A program made the translations under genes and the position numbers. Shown here piece by piece: positions 7,961-13,666 of a DNA stretch of 34,780 nt. The stretch lies in IMG/VR virus record IMGVR_UViG_3300050821_016370, positions 1 through 34,780 of that record; one strand, given 5' to 3'. Every line of letters begins with the position of its first letter. Within the stretch, counting starts at the first letter, position 1. The stretch comes from a virus. The notes below the pieces were generated by a model, which saw only the letters and a list, made by a program, of their open reading frames with translations, did not search any database and was not told where the DNA came from.

Positions 7961-8527
7961 ATGTTTACGATTGGTTTGCCATCTTTGGCTGCTTCTGACT
8001 TGGTAAACGATACCGAGATTCAGAGGTTTGCCAGAGAGGTAGAGAAAATCGGAGAAGTTCGGGCTGGTGTTGCTTCTGAGGGCCCTGCCGCCGCGTACGC
8101 TCTAATTTGGGAGTGGGGTAACGTTCGGCAAACAAAAAAGGGACCAAAGACGGTGATGGGGGTGAATCCAGATGGATCACGTGTTTGGTTGTCGATACAA
8201 GCGCCGGAAGGGTACATCAGAATAAACACGCCACAGTTCTTGGACGCTTTGGACAAAGCTTTGGCTAGTGTATCCTTCCGGACGTTGACAGCCAGCGCCG
8301 TTCGCAAAGAAATAGAAAAGGCCAACGGTACTGCAGCAAAGAAGATCGTGTTGATTTTGCAGCACAGTGCTCCTGAGGATTCGGGGGACTTGCGAGAGTC
8401 GTTCGTAGTCCTAGGAGCTGACGACCCAGATTTGAATTCCAACGAAGACGATTTGGATTTGTCGTCGTCCGAGTTTGGAGGTATCTATCAGGTCGGGGAC
8501 TTGAGTAGTTCGGATATGTTCTCGTAA
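7961..8527 (+). CDS. HK97 gp10-like neck/tail-completion protein
   Basis: This 188-residue protein has the pattern of HK97 gp10-like proteins: an N-terminal helix (DTEIQRFAREVEKI), a strand turning into YALIWEWGN (the family usually shows an A-x-x-x-E-x-G-T motif here), a TPQFLDALDKAL segment, a long helix and finally APEDSGDLRESF, the typical 'P-x-DTG-x-L-R-x-S' end of the fold. These proteins sit at the head-tail interface or help finish the tail. A Asp/Ser-rich acidic tail of about 50 residues after the domain is unusual for the family. It lies among other connector genes. Confidence 0.6.
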   Translation: MFTIGLPSLAASDLVNDTEIQRFAREVEKIGEVRAGVASEGPAAAYALIWEWGNVRQTKKGPKTVMGVNPDGSRVWLSIQAPEGYIRINTPQFLDALDKALASVSFRTLTASAVRKEIEKANGTAAKKIVLILQHSAPEDSGDLRESFVVLGADDPDLNSNEDDLDLSSSEFGGIYQVGDLSSSDMFS

Positions 8528-8539
8528 AGGACAAGAACG

Positions 8540-9076
8540 ATGGAATCAGAAAGAGAAAAGCCAGCAGCTCCTGCGAATTTTGCTTTGCCGACTCCGGTAG
8601 CTATCCCGCAGAAAGACGGAAGTGGGCAAGCAAGGAGTCGTAAAGTTTTCACGAATCAGAAGTACTACGATGAGGATTTCTCTGAGCGTGATTTGACTCA
8701 TGCAGATTTTCGGGGAACAACGTTGTTCAACTGCAAGTTCGATGGTTCTGATTTAGGGTACGCCAATTTTGAAGGCGCAAATTGCTATAGGTCTTCTTTC
8801 AAGCGTGCGCGTCTGTACTATACGAACTTTCGTAACGCCGTACTGGCTGAAACAGTCATGGAGCCAAGAGATTTTTTCGCGGTTGCCATTACGTTGACCT
8901 GCGATACTTTCGATAAAATGGCGTTGAGCCACCAGTGGAAATTAGCTTGGTTGTACCAATTGCTATTGACCAAGCCGGACTCGTTGAACGAAAAAGTCGA
9001 AAAATTGTTGATAGAGGAGATCGGCGAAGAACGCTTTAAGTCACTCCAGCGTGTTTTTAGGGACCGCCAGATTTAG
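8540..9076 (+). CDS. Pentapeptide-repeat protein in the connector region
   Basis: Of 178 residues, roughly 45-100 form pentapeptide repeats of the A(D/N)LXX type: DFSERDLTHADFRGTTLFNC, then DGSDLGYANFEGANCYRSSF, then ARLYYTNFRNAVL. This predicts a short right-handed quadrilateral beta helix of about two to three coils. A helical C-terminal domain of ~75 residues follows (ITLTCDTFDKMALSHQW, WLYQLLL, VEKLLIEEIGEERF). The start ATG 8540 has AAAGGACA upstream. Some pentapeptide proteins mimic DNA and inhibit gyrase, but this one has too few coils and its setting in virion genes fits a structural role at least as well. Function unknown. Confidence 0.65.
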   Translation: MESEREKPAAPANFALPTPVAIPQKDGSGQARSRKVFTNQKYYDEDFSERDLTHADFRGTTLFNCKFDGSDLGYANFEGANCYRSSFKRARLYYTNFRNAVLAETVMEPRDFFAVAITLTCDTFDKMALSHQWKLAWLYQLLLTKPDSLNEKVEKLLIEEIGEERFKSLQRVFRDRQI

Positions 9077-9168
9077 GGTCCGGGAGGGGTTAGAAAATTC
9101 TCTCGGCCATCGATTCTTATTTTGAGTACTGCACCGGTCGGCTGGCGACGATCAATCCAAGTCGCCAG

Positions 9169-9627
9169 ATGGTTGCCGTAATGGACGCGATGGACTGGCC
9201 AGCTAAGCCGGTGTCCTTCGAAAACTTCTATCTGCTGACGTTGGGTCAGCGGCCGTTGGGAAAAGAGTTTTGGTCTGGGACAGTTCCGGTATTGGCCCAT
9301 ACCTTGCAGTGGACTTGGATGATATCCGGGACGGACTTACGAACGGGTAAAGTAGGACGGAGTCGGGGCGACCGATACAGAACAAACATGACGATGCGGG
9401 AGGAGTTACTTGGAGCGTCTTGGCCTTGGTTTACAGAGAAGTTAAGTTGGGCTGTACAAGGCTCTTCACCGTCAGGACTTGTTTTGCAGTCACAGTCGCT
9501 AAACCCGAGAGAATTCATGTGGTGGACTGAGCTGACGTTTATGAACCGTATCGATAGGGAGAGCGGTATTTTGTACGGTACCGCAACGCTTTATTTGACG
9601 GACATGGACGCAGCTATTACTTCTTAG
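9169..9627 (+). CDS. Probable tail terminator/minor tail protein
   Basis: Position directly before the major tail protein and a length of ~150-175 residues suggest the tail terminator. The sequence has a Trp-rich, beta-prone middle (SWPWFTEKLSWAV) and ends YGTATLYLTDMD, as in proteins that cap tail tubes, but I recognise no family motif. ATG 9169 lacks any ribosome binding site. The same frame is open back to a stop at 9091 and encodes protein-like sequence (ILSAIDSYFEYCTGRLATIN). A GGGAGGGG at 9082-9089 stands 7 nt before an ATT codon at 9097, so translation may start there and give 176 residues. Confidence 0.6.
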   Translation: MVAVMDAMDWPAKPVSFENFYLLTLGQRPLGKEFWSGTVPVLAHTLQWTWMISGTDLRTGKVGRSRGDRYRTNMTMREELLGASWPWFTEKLSWAVQGSSPSGLVLQSQSLNPREFMWWTELTFMNRIDRESGILYGTATLYLTDMDAAITS

Positions 9628-9840
9628 AAGTTCGGTGGGTGCGACTGTGGTTGGTGGCATACTCTATTCTGCGTTGTTTGCCTTCCAGAACCCGCGTTTT
9701 AGCCCCTTGCTTACCCAAACCACCTGTAATACGGTAGAGTGTGGGAAATCAACTGCTAGTGCGTCGCCGACCCCTCTGAGAAGTGGGTTTAGTGGGGCTA
9801 AACAGCCCTAGAGACTGCGTTTTGGAGGAATCACAGATAT
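9628..9840 (+). other. 213-nt gene-free leader before the major tail gene, possibly structured
   Basis: No convincing ORF. Several complementary segments are visible: TTTAGCCCC (9698-9706) with GGGGCTAAA (9794-9802); GTTTAG (9787-9792) with CTAAAC (9798-9803), a competing local hairpin; ACTCTA (9660-9665) with TAGAGT (9735-9740), approximate positions; and GTGGTTGG with CCAAACCAC (one bulge), which would cross the others as a pseudoknot. The region ends with the strong SD TGGAGGA before ATG 9841. It may be a structured 5' untranslated region; no clear promoter seen. Confidence 0.4.
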
Positions 9841-10941
9841 ATGGCTCTATCTAAAGCGTTGGTGCAGACATTCCGCAAAAACACACTGCTCGTTGGAGCA
9901 GGGTGGCGCGCTTTCTTCTCTCCGTTCAACTTGGGGCAAAGCGCAGCGGCCAACAATACGTCCATCGGTCCAAAGATTTTGGACCTACAGAACGGTGGAC
10001 CTTTCAATACAAACGCACCGCCTTCCGGTTGGTTCGATCTGGGATGGATCAAGGATTTCAAGATCACTCCGCAGTCGAAAATCGGCCAGGTCCGTTCCGG
10101 CTATCGTGGAGCGGTTCGTGCACAGTACCGCGGTCAGGTTGGGGAGCAGTTCGAATTCGCTTTTCGTGAAGCGACGAGACTTGCTTTCAAAATCGCCGTG
10201 GGAACAACGCCGTTCAATTTGACTAAGACACCAGCGCCGTCAACAGCAGGTCCGCTGTCGGGTTCCGGTGCACAGGCTGTTCCTCTGGGAGCGTCTGGGT
10301 ACCAAGCTGCCGGAGCCGGTGCCACAGCCGGTTCGCCAACCGTATTCGTTCCTGCCGGTTCAGGAGCATTGTTCACCGCAGGTGCCTACATTGTGGTGGA
10401 CCAAGACTATACGAACCAGACGGGTATCGTCAATGACGCCGGTCAGCCAGTTTCCGCCGGTCAGGTAACTGACATTGACTTCATTCGGAAGACGTCCGAC
10501 TACGTAGCCCGCGTAACCAGCATTGCTGCCGGTGCTGTTGCGGGTCAGGACGGTTTGGTTTTGAACAACGTGTTTGTCGGCGGCGGTTCGTCCCAGCCAG
10601 GTGTTGCTGCCAATACGGGGCCGACGGCGGGAGCGAAAGTTCAGCAGGTAGTCGGTTGGGCCGTGAGAGAAGGTGCGACATTCATTACTGAATGGTCTGC
10701 ACTGTTTATCATGGACACAATCGACGCCGCTCAAATCGCCATTTATTATCCACACGTGTCGATTTCGCAGTTTAAGGACGTCGCTGCGTGGGCGATTGAG
10801 AACATCGGTACCACAGACGAAACTGGATACCAGTTGGATTGTGCGATGGAAGCTCTTGCCTTTGACGACCCAGAAGATGGTGAGACGGTCGTCGGATACA
10901 AAGCTTTTTATCCCAGGCCTTCACAAGACATACAAATATAA
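9841..10941 (+). CDS. Major tail (tube) protein
   Basis: This 366-residue protein lies between the probable tail terminator and the tail chaperones, the standard place of the tube protein. A strong SD (TGGAGGA) precedes ATG 9841, implying high expression. The N-terminal segment (PPSGWFDLGWIKDFKITPQS, KIGQVRSGYRGAVRAQYRG) is typical of siphophage tube proteins, which start with a beta strand, a 'DLG-x-x-x-F' turn and then a series of strands. An Ala/Gly/Pro-rich insert around residues 125-185 may form a surface domain. It should polymerise into stacked hexameric rings around the tape measure. The last codons overlap a terminator-like hairpin. Confidence 0.8.
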   Translation: MALSKALVQTFRKNTLLVGAGWRAFFSPFNLGQSAAANNTSIGPKILDLQNGGPFNTNAPPSGWFDLGWIKDFKITPQSKIGQVRSGYRGAVRAQYRGQVGEQFEFAFREATRLAFKIAVGTTPFNLTKTPAPSTAGPLSGSGAQAVPLGASGYQAAGAGATAGSPTVFVPAGSGALFTAGAYIVVDQDYTNQTGIVNDAGQPVSAGQVTDIDFIRKTSDYVARVTSIAAGAVAGQDGLVLNNVFVGGGSSQPGVAANTGPTAGAKVQQVVGWAVREGATFITEWSALFIMDTIDAAQIAIYYPHVSISQFKDVAAWAIENIGTTDETGYQLDCAMEALAFDDPEDGETVVGYKAFYPRPSQDIQI

Positions 10942-10972
10942 AGTTAATAAACATTTGTATGTCGTTTCGTTA
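10927..10972 (+). terminator. Terminator-like hairpin overlapping the end of the tail-tube gene
   Basis: GACATACAAAT (10927-10937) pairs perfectly with ATTTGTATGTC (10953-10963) around a 15-nt loop; GTTTCGTTATTT follows. The stop codon TAA (10939-10941) of the tube gene lies in the loop, so the 5' arm is made of the gene's last sense codons. The stem is AT-rich and the T tract imperfect, so termination would be partial. Confidence 0.55.
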
Positions 10973-10981
10973 TTTAAGAAA

Positions 10982-11035
10982 ACCACTAGAGAGATTGTAT
11001 TCTGGTTTGGTTTCGGGTATAATCTCTCTAGAGGT
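10982..11035 (+). promoter_or_regulatory. Leader hairpin burying the ribosome binding site of endonuclease 2
   Basis: CTAGAGAGATT (10986-10996) pairs perfectly with AATCTCTCTAG (11021-11031); after one A-A mismatch ACC (10982-10984) pairs with GGT (11033-11035). The SD of the gene, AGAGGT (11030-11035), lies in the 3' arm, so transcripts from the tail genes should hide it. This is the same design as at 5305-5359 with unrelated sequence. Confidence 0.7.
10995..11023 (+). promoter_or_regulatory. Sigma-70-type promoter inside the hairpin
   Basis: TTGTAT (10995-11000), a 17-bp spacer and TATAAT (11018-11023). The predicted start near 11030 would drop the 5' arm of the hairpin and leave a short leader with a free SD ahead of ATG 11044. 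Confidence 0.7.
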
Positions 11036-11043
11036 AATTTTGG

Positions 11044-11850
11044 ATGCCGGTTAAAGGCGGTACGCACACTACAAGTGTTCGTTTGCTGCTTTCAAAGCAG
11101 AAGTTAGGTAGTAAAAATCCTACGAAGCGTTTAGATGTTCGGCAAACGTTAAGTAGCGCAGCAAAAGACCGATGGAATAACACAAGTAAGAAGAAACGAT
11201 TAGCTGAGGGTCAGCGCTTAGTCTCAGCGGCAAAAAAGTTTTATGCTACTAGAGAGGGCAAGAAACAAAAGCTACAACAAAGTAAAAAGCTTAGAGGCGA
11301 GAACAATCCGGCGAAACGTTTGGAGGTTCGTGAGAAAATTAGTAGAGGAAGGCGGCGGGCTTGGCGTAACAAGGAGGTAAGGAAACGTACTATCGCCGCG
11401 ATGCAAAAGAGTTGGGACGAAAACTACGATGAGCGTGTAAAAGTAAATCGTAGCCCAAAAACAAGGGCAAAGATTTCCAAGACCATGAAAGGGCGTGACC
11501 CGGTAGGTCGCCCAAGAGGACCGAGAACAGTTTGGTACCGTGGAAACTGTGGTCGAATCGCCATGCGTTCTGAACCAGAGGTTGTGTACGCCAAGATTTT
11601 GGACAAGAAAGGAATCAAGTGGTTGTACGAACCAAACACTTTCTGCGTGGTAGTGGACGGCGTACTGAGAACGTGGACACCGGATTTTTATCTTTCACAA
11701 GAGCGGAGGTTCGTTGAGATAAAAGGATGGCTGCAGCCAGACCAAAAGAAAAAGATTTTGAAGGTGATTGAGCATTATAACGCCACTGATTTTGAATTGA
11801 AGGTTGTCAAAGACGTTCGGTATTTGAAACAAGAGTTAGTAGCAGCGTAG
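11044..11850 (+). CDS. Free-standing homing endonuclease, PD-(D/E)XK type (copy 2)
   Basis: The product has 268 residues. A very basic N-terminal half contains repeated NUMOD3-like elements (GSKNPTKRLDVRQTLS; GENNPAKRLEVREKIS; SPKTRAKISKTMKGRD), which should contact the DNA target along the helix. The C-terminal core matches copy 1: MRSEPE (Glu179), WLYEPNTF, TWTPDFYLS (Asp214) and FVEIKG (Glu225, Lys227). It is inserted between the major tail protein and the tail chaperone gene and has its own promoter inside a hairpin. The SD AGAGGT stands 8 nt before ATG. A terminator follows at 11880, so this gene forms its own expression unit inside the tail operon. Confidence 0.8.
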   Translation: MPVKGGTHTTSVRLLLSKQKLGSKNPTKRLDVRQTLSSAAKDRWNNTSKKKRLAEGQRLVSAAKKFYATREGKKQKLQQSKKLRGENNPAKRLEVREKISRGRRRAWRNKEVRKRTIAAMQKSWDENYDERVKVNRSPKTRAKISKTMKGRDPVGRPRGPRTVWYRGNCGRIAMRSEPEVVYAKILDKKGIKWLYEPNTFCVVVDGVLRTWTPDFYLSQERRFVEIKGWLQPDQKKKILKVIEHYNATDFELKVVKDVRYLKQELVAA

Positions 11851-11879
11851 TACGCGTTGTTGTTGTGGTTTTTGTTCTT

Positions 11880-11922
11880 GTGGGACAAGGTGTAGTTTAT
11901 GCCTTGTCCTACTTGTGTTTTC
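11880..11922 (+). terminator. Intrinsic terminator after endonuclease 2
   Basis: GTGGGACAAGG (11880-11890) pairs with CCTTGTCCTAC (11902-11912), 11 pairs with one G-T wobble and an 11-nt loop, followed by TTGTGTTTTC. The T tract is interrupted, so some readthrough into the tail chaperone gene is likely. Confidence 0.65.
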
Positions 11923-11948
11923 AAAAAACCAGACTGAGGAGAGACACA

Positions 11949-12611
11949 ATGTCGTCAACAGCATCAGTTGTAGTACCGCAGCAGGAGATGGGTCCGTCAC
12001 CGCTCCAAGAGTTGGTGAAGGACTATCCGGCGGACCTAGTACAAAAAGTTCACAACATTCTCGAAGCAGAAAATAAAAAACAGATGGATGATCTTTCCGT
12101 TGCCGTGCGGGAAGAGAATAAAAAGGCCATCGACGCGGCCATGGAAGAGATTCAGAAGAAGTTGAAGCCGCCGACTCAAGAAGAAATCCAAAAGCTCCTG
12201 AATCAAGAGTTGATGGAGTTTACGGTGACGGTTGGTGGAACAGAGAAGCGGAAGTTTACAATCGTCGAGTTGCCACAGGCGGTTGAGAAGAAGATGGTCC
12301 GGGTCATAAGAGACCGTTTGGTCCCCATCGCCACGGAAATTTCTGCATTGACCATGAATCTGCTGCAAGGAGACGCGGCAGACAAGCTGGTCAAGTTGAT
12401 GAGCACGTTTGAGCCGGCGTTGGGCGTAATGACCGACCTGTGCGTCATTGTTCTGAATCCGTACGGTGACGACAAAGAGGTAACGCTGGAGTGGGTCGAG
12501 AAGAATTTGACTTCCCAGCGGATTTTGTCGATCGTGGTAGCTCAGTTCGAGTGTAACCGGATGCGGGATTTTTTCTCGCAGCTCTCCCTCACCATAAACT
12601 CAATGACGTAA
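11949..12611 (+). CDS. Tail assembly chaperone, first protein (gpG-like)
   Basis: The product has 220 residues. ATG 11949 is chosen because GAGGAG lies 7 nt upstream; the frame is open further upstream but only through the terminator hairpin. It is mostly helical and charged, with a central beta-like stretch (MEFTVTVGGTEKRKFTIVEL). Position between tube protein and tape measure, and the -1 slippery site near its end, identify it as the G part of a lambda G/GT-type pair. These proteins coat the tape measure and recruit tube subunits during tail assembly. About 14 codons from the stop, T TTT TTC at 12569-12575 allows a shift into the following frame. Confidence 0.8.
   Translation: MSSTASVVVPQQEMGPSPLQELVKDYPADLVQKVHNILEAENKKQMDDLSVAVREENKKAIDAAMEEIQKKLKPPTQEEIQKLLNQELMEFTVTVGGTEKRKFTIVELPQAVEKKMVRVIRDRLVPIATEISALTMNLLQGDAADKLVKLMSTFEPALGVMTDLCVIVLNPYGDDKEVTLEWVEKNLTSQRILSIVVAQFECNRMRDFFSQLSLTINSMT
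12569..12575 (+). promoter_or_regulatory. Programmed -1 frameshift site of the tail chaperones
   Basis: The heptamer T TTT TTC fits X-XXY-YYZ in the zero frame (GAT TTT TTC). After a -1 shift the frame is open without a stop through 12632 to 12994. Shifted ribosomes would read FFLAALPHHKLNDVSKSE and continue into the next ORF. No strong downstream pseudoknot is evident by eye. Confidence 0.8.
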
Positions 12612-12631
12612 GTAAGTCGGAGTACCCGGGT

Positions 12632-12994
12632 GTGGCTGGACGGGCTTCGCAAATTGAAGCATTCAAGATGTCAACGCGGGAGATTGAGGCCAAGTTCACA
12701 AAGTCGGAAATCGTATTCTTGTCTTGGTCTTCCCGTGAGACGTCGTTCAATTTGGAGAAGCGGTTTAAGCCTCTACCCGAGTCGACCGGGGGAGAGCGTG
12801 AGACGCGTAACTACGGTGGCGTTGAAGTGCCACGAGATTTGCCTGAACGTTTTTACGACCCAAAGACGGGAGAGATAGACTTGAGCAGGGTAACGGGAAG
12901 CGACGCCTATAAGTACTTTCAGAAAATAGGCATCCGTTTGCCAATTTTTCCTGTGGACGGTCCGAGAAAAGATGCCAAAGAAACCAAAAGCTGA
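12632..12994 (+). CDS. Tail assembly chaperone, frameshift extension (gpT-like)
   Basis: This ORF lies in the -1 frame relative to the upstream chaperone gene and is open from the slippery site, so its main product should be a 348-residue GT fusion. Taken alone from GTG 12632 it has 120 residues; GGAG at 12619-12622 could permit separate starts, but fusion is the usual way. The sequence (SQIEAFKMSTREIEAKFTKS, VPRDLPERFYDPKTGEIDLS) has no diagnostic motif; the T domain in other phages binds the tape measure or tube protein. Its last 23 nt overlap the third endonuclease gene, so its C-terminus may have been altered by that insertion. Confidence 0.75.
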   Translation: MAGRASQIEAFKMSTREIEAKFTKSEIVFLSWSSRETSFNLEKRFKPLPESTGGERETRNYGGVEVPRDLPERFYDPKTGEIDLSRVTGSDAYKYFQKIGIRLPIFPVDGPRKDAKETKS

Positions 12995-13664
12995 GCAAGA
13001 AAAGTTAACTAACGCCAGAGCTAGGTTTCTTGAAAGACCTATTGTATGCGCCTGTGGTTGCAAGGAAACCATAGTCGTAACTCGTTGGATGTGCTTTCCT
13101 TCGGGTTCTATTCCCAAGTACAAGCGTGGGCACCATTTTAGAGGCGCAAAGAGGCCCTATATGGTGAGGCGTAATAAAAGTAAGAAGCAACGTTTGGCTG
13201 TTGCTGCGTCGTGGCGGAATAAAAGAATACGTACCTCGAGAATAGATAAAACGAGTGAGTCATTGATGGGTCGTTCGAGGAGTTTAGAATCGAATAGAAA
13301 GCAGAGTCGTACGATGTCTTCTTTGTACGCAAAAGGAATTATAAAATGGAGTTGGAAAACCCACCAGTACTCGTATCGCTTAGTGAAAATGCGCTCTGAT
13401 TGGGAAGTAAAGTTCGCCACGTGGTGTGATTTGCACAAAATTAGTTGGCTGTACGAAAAGAAAAGATTTGTGTTGAAAAAGAATAGAACGTACACGCCAG
13501 ATTTTTACTTGCCTAGTTTGGATTTGTACGTTGAGGTGAAAGGGTTTTTGACTTCTTACTCTCTAAAAAAGTTGCAAGAATTTGGTAGGTTGTATCCAGA
13601 CATAACGTTGGTTTTGGCTACCGGAAACGTTTTGAAGGCCATCGGTGCTATGAGGGTCGCCTAA
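12972..13664 (+). CDS. Free-standing homing endonuclease, PD-(D/E)XK type (copy 3)
   Basis: The product has 230 residues. The C-terminal core is like copies 1 and 2: MRSDWE (Glu145), WLYEKKRF, TYTPDFYLP (Asp177) and YVEVKGF (Glu188, Lys190). The N-terminal part differs: CACGC (Cys26, 28, 30) and YKRGHH (His54, 55) look like a small metal-binding DNA-recognition element, followed by a basic linker. The three copies thus share a nuclease domain but carry different targeting parts. It starts inside the end of the chaperone ORF (23-nt overlap) with only a weak GAGAAAAG ahead, and stops 2 nt before the tape measure start. No hairpin-promoter like that of the other copies is seen. Confidence 0.78.
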   Translation: MPKKPKAEQEKLTNARARFLERPIVCACGCKETIVVTRWMCFPSGSIPKYKRGHHFRGAKRPYMVRRNKSKKQRLAVAASWRNKRIRTSRIDKTSESLMGRSRSLESNRKQSRTMSSLYAKGIIKWSWKTHQYSYRLVKMRSDWEVKFATWCDLHKISWLYEKKRFVLKKNRTYTPDFYLPSLDLYVEVKGFLTSYSLKKLQEFGRLYPDITLVLATGNVLKAIGAMRVA

Positions 13665-13666
13665 GT

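Noticed and set aside
9628-9840. Group I intron or ribozyme
   Set aside because: Too short, no recognisable conserved core, and no coding exons on both sides that would join.
11865-11948. Longer form of the tail chaperone
   Set aside because: The extra codons run through a terminator hairpin and give an unlikely hydrophobic leader; ATG 11949 has a strong SD.
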